Source: Imperialibacter roseus (GTDB lineage Bacteria; Bacteroidota; Bacteroidia; Cytophagales; Cyclobacteriaceae). Taken from it: a DNA stretch of 64,000 nucleotides. Of this stretch, positions 7,295-18,483 are shown in pieces (position 1 is the stretch's first letter; each line of letters starts with the position of its first letter). The position numbers and the translations under genes were made by a program. A model generated the notes under the pieces. The model did no database searches. It was given only the letters and a program-made list of their open reading frames with translations, and was not told the DNA's origin. The stretch is taken from positions 434,001 through 498,000 of the forward strand of contig NZ_CP136051.1 in NCBI RefSeq assembly GCF_032999765.1, given 5' to 3'.

Positions 7295-9114
7295 TATTTC
7301 TTCTTCCTCGAAGCATTGCCTGCCTTCATGGCCTCGTCCAGTCGCTGCTGAAACGACGATTTTTTCTTGTTGGCGTTCTTCTTTTTGTTCTCTTCCAGTT
7401 TCAGCTTGATTTTGTCTTCATCCACAAACCGTCTGATGAGGGTCTGCTGGCCAAATGACAGGATATTGGAAACGAAGTAGTAGTAAGTCAAGCCAGCTGC
7501 GTAGGAGTTCAGGAAGAACAGGAACGTAATCGGCATGATGTACTGAAGCGTTTTCATTGGCCCCTGCACTGTGGTCATCTGGCTGTTGCTCCAGGTATAA
7601 AGTATGGTAGAAGCGGTCATCAGCAAGGTGAACAAACTAACGTGGTCACCATAGAAAGGTATCACGAAAGGAAGGTTCAGTACACTATCATATGTGGACA
7701 AGTCATGCGCCCAAAGGAAGGACACCTGCCTGAGCTCGATGGCGTTCGGGAAGAAATAGAACATGGCAAACAGAATCGGCATTTGCAGCAACATGGGAAT
7801 ACAGCCGCTGAGAGGGTTGATACCAACCTTCTGGTACAGTGCCATGGTTTCCGACTGCTGCTTTTGCATGTCGTCAGGGTACTGCGCCTTAATTTCATCT
7901 ATCTCTGGCTTAAGCACCTTCATTTTCGCCATGCTCATGTACGACTTGTAGTTGAGCGGGAAAAGTATCAGTCTCATCAGAATCACGATAATGATAATGA
8001 TGATACCGTAGTTGGTGATGAAGCCTTCAAGGAAATGAAAAACCGGGATCGTAAACCCTTTATTGATCCAGCCCAGGATACTCCAGCCCAGGTTGATATT
8101 ACTGCTGAACTCCGGTGCTACATCTTTAAGGGTATTGTATTCGTTAGGCCCAAAATACAATTTACCAACCACACCACTGTTTTTCCATCTTTCGGATGGA
8201 AGGGTCAGGCTCACCATCGCCTCTTTTACCTTGGTGGTGTCGGCTACGGTATACTTGGTGGCCACATAAGCACCAGAAAAACCATCATTGGCTATAATAG
8301 CCGCCGTAAAGAATTTCTGTTTGATGGCTACCCATTGAATGGACTCACTGATTGTTTCTTCCTCAAGCCCTTCCGATGTGGCGCTGAGCTCGTCAGTTTC
8401 ACCGGCAAGTGTGTAGTAGTTAATGGTAGTCCGTATACGGGAGTCTTTCAGGTCGGCCTCAACTCTTTTTACGTCGTTTTTCCACTGAAACACAACGGGC
8501 TCCTGACTAAGGTAGTTGTCGAGGCCTTTGGTAGTCAGGGAATAGCCAATCTCATAGCCTTTGCCATAGATGGTGTAAGCCTGCTCGATGTACTGACCAG
8601 TGCTTAGAGACGCTCTGAGAGTCACTGTGACAGAATCGTTGCCCGATACCTTCTTTGATGTAACAGAAGGCTTAAAATAGAAATCGTCAAGCTTCAGGTT
8701 CCTGTTTTGGCCACCAAAGCTCAGGTTCATTTCAGAGCTTTGCTCATCCAGCAGGATCAGTGGTTCGCCATTGTACGTCTTGTAGTTTTTTAGCTCAACT
8801 GAGGAAACAAAACCGCCCTTGGTGCTGATAGATAGTTTGATGTCGTCATTCTCCAGGGCAACTTCGCTGTTTTTACCTGACGCAATGGCTGCAAATGCGC
8901 CAAACTTTTCTTTCAACTGACCGTCTTTTATTGAATCGGCCAACGGCGTAAAAGCTGCGGTGGTAGTATCTCTGGAAGCCTGCGAAGGCTGCACAACGCT
9001 TTCTGTGGTAGCTACTATCGGCTCTTCAACTGGAGGATCGGGGGCAAAAAAAGTAAAATAAACGGTGAGCAAGATCAACATCATGACCATCCCAATTACT
9101 TGCTGTCTATCCAT
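7294..9114 (-). CDS. yidC: Membrane protein insertase YidC
   Basis: A 606-residue Oxa1/YidC insertase that places proteins in the inner membrane, with or without SecYEG. There is an N-terminal transmembrane anchor (about residues 5-25), a large periplasmic domain (about 60-340), and the C-terminal five-helix insertase core starting near FHFLEGFITNYGIIIIIIVI, with the conserved NPLSGCIPMLLQMPI motif. A Lys-rich cytoplasmic tail ends the protein. Size and order are those of Gram-negative YidC. It begins 24 nt after the pyrG stop, so the two are likely cotranscribed. Confidence 0.96.
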   Translation of the reverse strand: MDRQQVIGMVMMLILLTVYFTFFAPDPPVEEPIVATTESVVQPSQASRDTTTAAFTPLADSIKDGQLKEKFGAFAAIASGKNSEVALENDDIKLSISTKGGFVSSVELKNYKTYNGEPLILLDEQSSEMNLSFGGQNRNLKLDDFYFKPSVTSKKVSGNDSVTVTLRASLSTGQYIEQAYTIYGKGYEIGYSLTTKGLDNYLSQEPVVFQWKNDVKRVEADLKDSRIRTTINYYTLAGETDELSATSEGLEEETISESIQWVAIKQKFFTAAIIANDGFSGAYVATKYTVADTTKVKEAMVSLTLPSERWKNSGVVGKLYFGPNEYNTLKDVAPEFSSNINLGWSILGWINKGFTIPVFHFLEGFITNYGIIIIIIVILMRLILFPLNYKSYMSMAKMKVLKPEIDEIKAQYPDDMQKQQSETMALYQKVGINPLSGCIPMLLQMPILFAMFYFFPNAIELRQVSFLWAHDLSTYDSVLNLPFVIPFYGDHVSLFTLLMTASTILYTWSNSQMTTVQGPMKTLQYIMPITFLFFLNSYAAGLTYYYFVSNILSFGQQTLIRRFVDEDKIKLKLEENKKKNANKKKSSFQQRLDEAMKAGNASRKKK

Positions 9115-9138
9115 TATTTCTTATTCTGAGGTGATGTT

Positions 9139-10887
<1,749 letters not shown>

Positions 10888-11008
10888 TTAAGTGAGGCCA
10901 GCTCTGGACTGCCCGGTTTGGGACTAAAAGGAGGAATGGCTGGATGTTGTATTAGTGCTATTGATGAAGCAACAATATGATAATTTAAAGATTAAATGTT
11001 AATTATTT

Positions 11009-11016
11009 TATTTTTG
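11009..11016 (+). promoter_or_regulatory. Possible Bacteroidota -7 box (TATTTTTG) before the PKD protein gene
   Basis: TATTTTTG fits the TAnnTTTG -7 element and lies 23 nt before the chosen ATG. There is no good TTG at the proper -33 distance, so support is partial. The rest of the 278-nt divergent gap shows nothing else clear. Confidence 0.35.
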
Positions 11017-11039
11017 AATTTCATCCACTACCTTTGGGT

Positions 11040-14000
11040 ATGCCTGCCATCAACCAGCAAATTGTAAAAGGCATTTCAGGTGTATTCTTGTATTTCTTGT
11101 TTTTGCAAGGACATGCTCAGTGCCCTCCCGGCCCGCTTGGCGTTGGCCGTTTTCTAGACAAACCCAGCGGTTGTGCCACTGGGGCTGGCTTAATGATACA
11201 GTTTCAACCACTGTACAGCCAGCTGGATGACAATGCTGAAATTCATATCGATTGGGGTGACGGCACAGCGGAGACTGTCATTAACGTTGGCTCTACTGGA
11301 ATTCAGGCAGGAATAAACTACAACACTCCCCAACCACACACATATACTGAAGCCAATACATCCGGCACTTGCGTGCTGGACATCACCTGCTGGGTTGTCA
11401 GCTCGTGCTACACAGTGGACGAGACAACGGTGACAGCCGAAATTGCAGTTTTCAATACTGATGATTTTGGAGATGGCGGAAGTGATATCACCATTGCACC
11501 CATGCTGGTGGAGGTCTGCGCCGGAACCTCTGTAGACGTGAATTTCGATGACGTGAGCCCCTGGAATTGTACTGATGCCGCAGCGATAAGCACGCTTAAT
11601 AATAGGCCCAGATGGACACGCTGGACACATGGTGTTTTTACCGACATCACAGGCTCCGTGCTGGTAGATGGAAACCCGGTCGCTTTTCCTTTTCAGGAGC
11701 CCATTTTTGATCACGTCCCCTCTCCAGTGCTCAATCCCATCGCTCCTGGCAACCAGTCGTTGACAGTAACTGTGCCTGCCACAGCTACTATTGGCGAGGA
11801 GTTCCACATTCGGCTGGAGAACTGGAACCAGTGCAATCCTTATGAGGATGCTGGAGGTGTACCAACAGGCAATGCGCCCGTGACCCAGCAGGCGATTATC
11901 AGAATAATTGCGCCACCAGATCCAATTGTCAACACCGTAGTTCCCGGGCCTTACTGTGTGGGCGAGGCGGTGGATTTTGAGTTTGGCGGCACACCTTTGC
12001 CGGGATATACCTACGAATGGGATTTCGGAGACGGCAGCCCTGTTTCGACGGACCAGGATCCGACACATACCTACACCAGCGACAATGGGGGAACTCCCTT
12101 TGACGTGACGGTTTCGGTAACGAACAATAACACCAACGTTTTCTCCTGCCAGGTGGTAACCACCCCAGCCTTCCAGGTAACCGTGAACGCCGTTCCCGAG
12201 CCGGTAGTGTCCGTCGAAGACATCGTTGGAAACCCAATTGCCACCTCATTTTGCGGCGCTGTCGGTGGTCAGGACATTTATTTTAACCTCGACGCTGCAT
12301 CTTCTATTCCTAATCCTGGAAATACAGATGTCACGTGGAATTTCTACGAAAAAGATGACTTTGGAACCATAAACACCAGCCTCCCCAATCCAGCCCTGCC
12401 CATTCTGAGAACGATGGTGGATCCGGGGGTTTACCGTGTGGAAGTGGAGGCGATGGACAACCTCACCAACTGTGGCTCAACCGACGTGGTGGATATCACA
12501 ATCTACGACACGCCCGTTTCTACCTTTACCAGCCAGGCCAATGTGTGCGAGGGTGACAGGTCATCATTCAACACCATAGCTGACCAGGTCACCTCCATTC
12601 CGGTGGTGGTGAATGGCGATCAGGTGGAGTTTTGGGATTGGGACTTTAGCTACGATGGGGTCAGTTTCAATCAGGAACTGCGAAAAACTGACAATGCCGA
12701 TTTTGACTGGTACCTGGACGGGGCACCGGTAGTAGGTGAAGTGGAGCCTACTACCTCCGTAGCTGGGAGCTACAGAGTGGCACTGCGAGTGACCACGCAA
12801 ACCGGGATGTGCTCCGATCTCTTCGAAACGACTATCACAGTGAATACAGTGCCGGTTCCGGTTATTTCGGTGGAGGATGCTTCCAACGCAGCGCACCCCA
12901 CTACATTTTGCAAAGTTGTTGCTGGAGAGTTTCTTTACTTTGACCTCGATCCTTCGTCTGTCAACCCTCACCCCGGCAACACAGATTTTACCTGGAACTT
13001 TTATGCAGTGGATGATGATGCAACTATTTCCTCTTCTGTTGTGAATCCAGTCACGCCAGTGCAAAGGTTCTTTAATGATCCCGGCGTTTACCGGGTTGAG
13101 CTAGTCGTTGATGACCTCACGTCGGGGTGTTCGGCAAGCACTGAAGTGCACATCACTATTTATGACCTGCCGACGGCATCGTTTGAAGCTACGGAAGTAT
13201 GCGAGGGAGAACGAACCAGGTTTAGTGGAATTAACAATGTTGTTCCGGTGTCTGTAAATGGAGATGTGGTAGAGTTTTGGGATTGGGACTTCAGCTACGA
13301 TGGGGTAACGTTTAATCAGGAGCTTAGAAGAACTGACAACAGCGATTTCGAATGGTTTTTGGATGGGAGTGATGTTACAGGCGAAACAGAGCCTTTGGTC
13401 TCAGTGGCTGGCGTATATCAGGTGGCACTAAGGGTAACTACGCAAGTTGGGCAGTGTTTTCAGGTTTTTAGCCTTGAGGTAGAGGTGAAAAAAACGCCGG
13501 TGGCTTCGCTTTCGTCAAGCTATACAGAACCCGTTTGCTTTGGCGAAGAGGTGGTGTTCACCAATGAGAGTGTACAGCCAGATGAAATTAGCCAGGCAGG
13601 CCCGGTTAACTATCAACTGCTGGTAACTGATCTCGACAACAGCGACGTGGATACGGTCAATTTTTTTGGAGCAACACTACCTTATGGCTTTCAAAACAAT
13701 GGGACAAGTCAGAAGACCTATGCAGTTAATCTGGTAGCAAACGCTTTCAACAGTTGTTCGGCCCGGGCAGATACAATATTTGTTGCGGTAAACCCCGGTT
13801 TCAACTCAGCTTTCTCCGACCCTTACTATGACCCATTGATGCCAAACTGTTCTCCGCTGACAGGAGCGTTTGAGGTAAGTTTAGCGACAGCCCAGCTCGA
13901 CGTGGACAGCTATACATGGACGATTGAAGGGGAGGGCGGTGTGTTGAATGGCTTTCCGCTGACAGTACAAAAAGGCCCGGCGAATTTCAATACACTTGCC

Positions 14001-15455
14001 TATACATTGACCAATTCGCTGAGAAGAAATGTGCTCTACAGGATTACCTTGTCAGCTGAAAAGGAAGGTGTTTGCATCACAGACTCACAGCAGATAGTGC
14101 GGGTAGATCCAGTTCCCTCGGGAACATTTACCGTCAGCGAATCTCTTGACAGTTGCCTGACGAAGACAGTGGTTTTGGAAGCAGATGAAAGAGGACTGGT
14201 GGCGTACGACTGGGTAGTGACTGCCAGCCCCGATCAAATGGTGGAAGACGACGACCTGCTAACGCTCATCTATAGCCGGCCTGACCCTGGGCAGCCGGAT
14301 GTCTCTTCAACCGTTACGCTGCAAACAACTAACTCAGCAGGTTGTGTCAGCAGCACTGAGGAAGCTTCATTTGAAGTTGAAAATTTAAATCAACCAGTTG
14401 TGGTGGATTTTCTCGCCACACCCGAACGTCTTATTCTGCCGGATGTCGATGTAAGTATCCAAAACCTGACCACAGGAGGCGAAAATCTTCAATACCTATG
14501 GGATTTCGGCGACGGCACTGAGTCGTTGGTTGCTGATCCTGAAGTGCATACTTTTCCTGGAGCAGGGAGCTACACGATCCAGCTGGAAGTCACGAATGGT
14601 TTTTGTGTGGAGTCAGTTGAACGAACCGTTGTGATCGACCCAACCGTTCCTGAAGTAGACTTCGTTCCTGATCGCTACAGCGGCTGCAGGCCTTTGACGG
14701 TGCAATTCAACAACACCAGTCAATTTGCAGACTCGACCAAGTTCGTTTGGGACTTTGGCGATGACCAGGGGTTCTCCACCGCAGTGAATCCAAGATATAT
14801 CTACAACGAACCGGGGACATACTCAGTGACTTTGACTGGCCAAAACAGCATTGGTAATTCGGACACCGAGACCAAGGAGGCAATTATTGAGGTGTTTGAG
14901 GTACCAATAGCAGCCTTCGATTTGAGACCAGGGGAGGTCTATTTACCCGGCAAACCCGTTTTTTTCTCTAACCTGAGCCAGGCCTATGATTCTGCCTTTT
15001 GGGATTTTGGGGATGAAAATTTTTCGACTGAGGAGAACCCTGTGCATTATTATGCGGAGAAGGGTGAGTACAGCGTCACTCTTATTGTGAAAACTGACAA
15101 TGGTTGCGCCGACACCCTTAGAAGACAGAGCGCTGTATTGGCGATTGAAGGCGGTAGCGTTGTTGTGCCCAATGCTTTTACCCCAAGTACGCTGGGGCCC
15201 GGAGGGGGAGAAGGTGGCACTGGTTCTTTCAACGACATGTTTTTGCCCCGCACGCAGGGGGTCGTTGATTTCCGCATGTTGATTTACAACAAATGGGGGC
15301 AGTTGATTTTTGAAAGCACGAACGTGGACTGGGGATGGGATGGCTATTACAATGGAAGGATGGCTCCACAGGATGTGTACGTATACAAGCTTGAGCTTAC
15401 CTACATCAATGGACAAAGGCAGGAGAAAGTTGGGGACGTAACGCTTATAAGGTGA
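11040..15455 (+). CDS. Large secreted PKD-domain protein with T9SS/gliding C-terminal domain
   Basis: A 1471-residue exported protein. A signal peptide ends at about residue 22 (LFLQGHAQ). PKD modules show as YEWDFGDGS (near residue 330), LWDFGDGTE (near 1155), VWDFGDDQG (near 1240) and FWDFGDENF (near 1320). Residues 385-603 and 604-818 are a clear internal duplication: both carry VEFWDWDFSYDGV and an N-x-x-F-x-W-x-L-D-G block. The last 95 residues, from VPNAFTPSTLGPGG to VGDVTLIR with IYNKWGQLIFES, match the gliding motility-associated C-terminal domain (CHU_C type) that directs type IX secretion. The ATG at 11040 is chosen over a TTG at 11034. The next gene, PorP/SprF, overlaps its stop, so this is probably a surface adhesin served by that partner. 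Confidence 0.9.
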   Translation: MPAINQQIVKGISGVFLYFLFLQGHAQCPPGPLGVGRFLDKPSGCATGAGLMIQFQPLYSQLDDNAEIHIDWGDGTAETVINVGSTGIQAGINYNTPQPHTYTEANTSGTCVLDITCWVVSSCYTVDETTVTAEIAVFNTDDFGDGGSDITIAPMLVEVCAGTSVDVNFDDVSPWNCTDAAAISTLNNRPRWTRWTHGVFTDITGSVLVDGNPVAFPFQEPIFDHVPSPVLNPIAPGNQSLTVTVPATATIGEEFHIRLENWNQCNPYEDAGGVPTGNAPVTQQAIIRIIAPPDPIVNTVVPGPYCVGEAVDFEFGGTPLPGYTYEWDFGDGSPVSTDQDPTHTYTSDNGGTPFDVTVSVTNNNTNVFSCQVVTTPAFQVTVNAVPEPVVSVEDIVGNPIATSFCGAVGGQDIYFNLDAASSIPNPGNTDVTWNFYEKDDFGTINTSLPNPALPILRTMVDPGVYRVEVEAMDNLTNCGSTDVVDITIYDTPVSTFTSQANVCEGDRSSFNTIADQVTSIPVVVNGDQVEFWDWDFSYDGVSFNQELRKTDNADFDWYLDGAPVVGEVEPTTSVAGSYRVALRVTTQTGMCSDLFETTITVNTVPVPVISVEDASNAAHPTTFCKVVAGEFLYFDLDPSSVNPHPGNTDFTWNFYAVDDDATISSSVVNPVTPVQRFFNDPGVYRVELVVDDLTSGCSASTEVHITIYDLPTASFEATEVCEGERTRFSGINNVVPVSVNGDVVEFWDWDFSYDGVTFNQELRRTDNSDFEWFLDGSDVTGETEPLVSVAGVYQVALRVTTQVGQCFQVFSLEVEVKKTPVASLSSSYTEPVCFGEEVVFTNESVQPDEISQAGPVNYQLLVTDLDNSDVDTVNFFGATLPYGFQNNGTSQKTYAVNLVANAFNSCSARADTIFVAVNPGFNSAFSDPYYDPLMPNCSPLTGAFEVSLATAQLDVDSYTWTIEGEGGVLNGFPLTVQKGPANFNTLAYTLTNSLRRNVLYRITLSAEKEGVCITDSQQIVRVDPVPSGTFTVSESLDSCLTKTVVLEADERGLVAYDWVVTASPDQMVEDDDLLTLIYSRPDPGQPDVSSTVTLQTTNSAGCVSSTEEASFEVENLNQPVVVDFLATPERLILPDVDVSIQNLTTGGENLQYLWDFGDGTESLVADPEVHTFPGAGSYTIQLEVTNGFCVESVERTVVIDPTVPEVDFVPDRYSGCRPLTVQFNNTSQFADSTKFVWDFGDDQGFSTAVNPRYIYNEPGTYSVTLTGQNSIGNSDTETKEAIIEVFEVPIAAFDLRPGEVYLPGKPVFFSNLSQAYDSAFWDFGDENFSTEENPVHYYAEKGEYSVTLIVKTDNGCADTLRRQSAVLAIEGGSVVVPNAFTPSTLGPGGGEGGTGSFNDMFLPRTQGVVDFRMLIYNKWGQLIFESTNVDWGWDGYYNGRMAPQDVYVYKLELTYINGQRQEKVGDVTLIR
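12192..13493 (+). repeat. In-gene duplication: two ~215-codon modules in the PKD protein
   Basis: Module 1 begins at 12192 (VPEPVVSVED) and module 2 at 12849 (VPVPVISVED), a period of 657 nt or 219 codons. Both have the order VSVED / TTFC-type Cys block / NPGNTD or HPGNTD / TWNFY / VEFWDWDFSYDGV / SVAG-Y-VALRVTTQ. Protein identity is high in the second half of each module, indicating a fairly recent duplication within the gene. Confidence 0.85.
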
Positions 15456-16492
15456 TGGGGAACAAAAGTAGTTTTATTGTAGTCTTGATTTTTTTTTATA
15501 GCCTGGCTGCGGAGGCCCAGGATTTTCAATACTCCCAATACTACTCGGCACCCCTTTATCTGAGTCCGGCTTTTGCTGGCACGGAGGAGCACCAACGCAT
15601 TACGGTAAACAACCGGATTCAGTGGCCAAGTTTACCAAAGGCTTTCAATAATTATTCCCTTTCGTACGACTACAATATGAAAAACCTCAACAGCGGGGTA
15701 GGCTTACTGTTAAGCACAGAACAGGCTGGTTCGGCTGGGCTAAGGAACACTTCAGGCGCTATAAACTACAGTTACAGAGTTAATTTCAATAAAAAGTGGG
15801 TCGTTAGCACAGGCATTTACCTGGGCTATACATCAAGAAGAATTGATCCCACAAAAATCATATTTGGGGATCAGATTGATTTTGGCGTCGATGGTGTGCC
15901 ATCGTCTGATCCGGTGGCTAGTCAAATAACACCGGTTCAGTATCTTGACACCGGTGCGGGTATCTTGATGTACAACCGGCGGGTTTGGCTCGGAGCGGGC
16001 TTCCATCACCTCAACCAGCCCAATCAGTCGTTTCTGGAAGGATCAAGTAAGCTACCCATGAAGTATTCCATTCATGGAGGCATCCAGATTCCGCTTGGAA
16101 ACAAAACCTTCCAAAGAGGTGAGGCGCCGTCGAGTATTTCTCCAAGTTTTGTCTTTAAGTCGCAGGGTACCTTTCAGCAGTTGGACGTGGGGGCGTCATT
16201 TCTCTACGAACCGATTATTTTCGGACTGTGGTACCGTGGAATACCATTTGCCGACAATGGCACCAGCTTTATTAACCACGACGCCGTCATTTTATTGATG
16301 GGGGTGAGGTTCCTGGCGTTCGATGTCGGCTACAGCTACGACGCCAGCATTTCAAGGCTTGGCGCAGACACGGGAGGCGCTCATGAAATTTCGATTCAGT
16401 ACCGTTTTGATACCACCAACCCTGCAAAAGTGAAGCGGAAAGATAAATTTTTGCCCTGCCCTTCCTTTTATGGTAAAGCCAGTAAAAAGTAA
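15455..16492 (+). CDS. PorP/SprF family type IX secretion membrane protein
   Basis: A 345-residue outer-membrane protein. After a signal peptide (cleavage near AAEAQ) comes the family signature FQYSQYYSAPLYLSPAFAG, followed by beta-strand-rich sequence to the end. Proteins of this family pair with large T9SS substrates and are thought to help secrete or hold them at the surface. Its ATG shares one base with the stop of the PKD protein (TGATG), so the two are translationally coupled; a GTG three bases earlier is also possible. A strong terminator follows directly. It is more likely the dedicated partner of the upstream adhesin than the core PorP. Confidence 0.92.
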   Translation: MGNKSSFIVVLIFFYSLAAEAQDFQYSQYYSAPLYLSPAFAGTEEHQRITVNNRIQWPSLPKAFNNYSLSYDYNMKNLNSGVGLLLSTEQAGSAGLRNTSGAINYSYRVNFNKKWVVSTGIYLGYTSRRIDPTKIIFGDQIDFGVDGVPSSDPVASQITPVQYLDTGAGILMYNRRVWLGAGFHHLNQPNQSFLEGSSKLPMKYSIHGGIQIPLGNKTFQRGEAPSSISPSFVFKSQGTFQQLDVGASFLYEPIIFGLWYRGIPFADNGTSFINHDAVILLMGVRFLAFDVGYSYDASISRLGADTGGAHEISIQYRFDTTNPAKVKRKDKFLPCPSFYGKASKK

Positions 16493-16516
16493 AAGGCAGG
16501 ACTAGCCTGCCTTTCT
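16492..16516 (+). terminator. Terminator after PorP/SprF gene
   Basis: AAAGGCAGG (16492-16500), a 5-base loop ACTAG, and CCTGCCTTT (16506-16514) make a perfect 9-bp stem ending in T. Because the next gene (YceI) is convergent and ends at 16575, the stem could serve both strands. Confidence 0.85.
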
Positions 16517-16574
16517 ATAATCAAATTAGGGTGATTCTCGGGTTATGTTAAAATGGAAACCTCCGCAAAGTTAA

Positions 16575-17147
16575 TTAACTTTTCGGAGCATTCAACTCAA
16601 CATTACAAGTAATCTGAACTTCATCGGCTACCACGAGTCCGCCAGCCTCAAGCGCAGCATCCCATTTCAATCCATAGTCGAATCTGTTGATAGCGCCTGT
16701 TACTTTGAAGCCAGCTTTCATGCCTCTTCCTGTATCAACCTTGCCATTGTACTTAACATCGAATTTTACTGGCTTAGTCACATCACGCATGGTAAAGTTT
16801 CCTACCAGGAAGTACTTACCGCCTTCGTCGACGATTTTACCGCTGAACTTGATGGTTGGGAATTTTTCAGCATTGAAAAAGTCATCTGATTTCAGGTGGG
16901 TGTCTCTTCTTTCGCTGTCGGTATCAACTGAGGCAGTTTGAGCAGTGAATTCAACCGCTGCGCCAACAAATTTGTCATCACCTCCGGTTACAGTTCCTGA
17001 GAAGTCGCCAAAAGTGCCGTCAACTTCAGAAACAACCATGTGAGTGACGGTGAATTTGATGTTGGTGTGGGATTTGTCCAACTCCCAGCTTTGAGCAAAA
17101 AGTTGTGTGCTGGCCACTGCAAAAATAAGTGTAAGAAGTTTTTTCAT
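16575..17147 (-). CDS. YceI family periplasmic lipocalin-like protein
   Basis: A 190-residue exported protein with a signal peptide cut near LFAQ (residue 19). The mature part opens SWELDKSHTNIKFTVTHM, the standard start of YceI beta-barrels that bind isoprenoid or other long-chain lipids. A TVTGGDDK turn and RDTHLKSDDFF block (about residues 80-91) are typical. The ligand is not known here. It appears monocistronic, convergent with the PorP/SprF gene. Confidence 0.93.
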   Translation of the reverse strand: MKKLLTLIFAVASTQLFAQSWELDKSHTNIKFTVTHMVVSEVDGTFGDFSGTVTGGDDKFVGAAVEFTAQTASVDTDSERRDTHLKSDDFFNAEKFPTIKFSGKIVDEGGKYFLVGNFTMRDVTKPVKFDVKYNGKVDTGRGMKAGFKVTGAINRFDYGLKWDAALEAGGLVVADEVQITCNVELNAPKS

Positions 17148-17247
17148 AGTACAATAAGTTTATGTGTTGGTACAGATAACGGATTGCCTCAGCTATTGTT
17201 TTGCTAATAGACCAACTATCCGTTTTTAATGAAGTTTGCCAACACTT

Positions 17248-18369
17248 TCAGGACAGCTCCACCTTTAATGCCTCATTAAACAGATCAACTTCTTCTGCTT
17301 TTAATGCCAGCGAGGGGAGAAGGCGAATGGTATTGGGCTTTGCTTCGCCTGTAAAAATGCGATGCTTTACCAGTAAATCTTTCCTCACCGTTGTTTTCGT
17401 GTCAGGTAAGTCAAATCCTATGATAAGGCCTCTGCCCCTCACATTTTGACGGCCAACAAGTTCCTGAATTTCTTTGATCCATTGGCTGCCGAGAGAAAGG
17501 GTATTGTTCATTAATTTCTCGCTTTCCATCACCTCAAGCACAGCCAGGCAAGCCACGGCTGCCAGGTAGTTGCCGCCAAATGTCGTGCCCAGCATGCCAC
17601 TCCACGGTTTGATGTCAGGGTGAATGAGCACGCCTCCCACAGGAAAGCCGTTGCCCATCCCTTTGGCAGTGGTGATGATGTGAGGTCTGATGCCTGCGTA
17701 CTGGTGAGCAAAGAATTTGCCTGTGCGGCCATAGCCACATTGAATTTCATCGAGAATGAGAACACATCCCTTCTCCTTACACTTCTTGTCTATAAACTGC
17801 AGGAATGAGTCGTTCGGCATACGGATGCCACCAACGCCCTGGATGCCTTCTATAATGACCGCAGCTACGTCAGCATCCAGCGCTTCGGTAAAAGCCTGCT
17901 CATCGTTGAGCCGACAAAAAACGATTTCGTGACCGGCGTTGAACGGCGCCACGATCTTCGGATTATCGGTGGCAGCCACCGCACCGGATGTGCGGCCATG
18001 GAAGGCCTTGTCAAACGCAATGACCTTCTTTTTCCCGGTAACGAAGGAAGCCAGCTTCAATGCATTCTCGTTGGCCTCGGCTCCTGAGTTGCAAAGGAAA
18101 AGCTGATAGTCAGGATAACCAGACATGTTGCCCAGCTTTTCTGCCAACTCTTCCTGCTGGGGGTTCTTGATGCTGTTGGAGTAAAATGAAATTTTCGAAA
18201 GTTGCTCGCTTAACCTCTCCACATAGTGCGGATGAGAGTGGCCGATGGAAATGACCGCATGACCTCCGTAAAGGTCAAGGTATCTGTCGCCTTTGTTGTC
18301 CCACAGCCAGGAGCCCTGCGCTTTTACCGGTGTGATGTCGAAAAGAGGGTAAACGTCGAATAGTTTCAT
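17248..18369 (-). CDS. Class III aminotransferase, acetylornithine/succinylornithine type (ArgD-like)
   Basis: A 373-residue PLP enzyme. The PLP-aspartate is in CVLILDEIQCGYGRTG (about residue 208) and the Schiff-base Lys in IITTAKGMGNGFPVGG. The short length, the start FDVYPLFDITPVKAQG and the GNYLAAVACLAVLEVM block are typical of ArgD-like ornithine aminotransferases in Bacteroidota. No other arginine gene is nearby, so the pathway is assigned from the protein alone; N-acetyl- versus N-succinylornithine cannot be decided. The gene appears to be alone in its unit. Confidence 0.85.
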   Translation of the reverse strand: MKLFDVYPLFDITPVKAQGSWLWDNKGDRYLDLYGGHAVISIGHSHPHYVERLSEQLSKISFYSNSIKNPQQEELAEKLGNMSGYPDYQLFLCNSGAEANENALKLASFVTGKKKVIAFDKAFHGRTSGAVAATDNPKIVAPFNAGHEIVFCRLNDEQAFTEALDADVAAVIIEGIQGVGGIRMPNDSFLQFIDKKCKEKGCVLILDEIQCGYGRTGKFFAHQYAGIRPHIITTAKGMGNGFPVGGVLIHPDIKPWSGMLGTTFGGNYLAAVACLAVLEVMESEKLMNNTLSLGSQWIKEIQELVGRQNVRGRGLIIGFDLPDTKTTVRKDLLVKHRIFTGEAKPNTIRLLPSLALKAEEVDLFNEALKVELS

Positions 18370-18483
18370 TTTGCTTGAGAATAAGGCAGCAAAGATGAAA
18401 AAAACGGCTGATTAACCTTAAGAAATTTGGACGGTTTTGTGCCTCTGCGCAAAGATTTCGGTCTCTGGAATTCGAGTGTCGTT

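Noticed and set aside
7642-8607. 321-codon plus-strand open frame
   Set aside because: Lies wholly antisense to yidC, has no family motif, and its composition is explained by the codon pattern of yidC.
11190-12068. 292-codon minus-strand open frame
   Set aside because: Antisense to the PKD protein; Cys/His/Arg-rich shadow with no recognisable motif.
12192-13493. CRISPR or DNA-level tandem array
   Set aside because: The repeat is a protein-coding module duplication with a 657-nt period in frame, not short spaced repeats.
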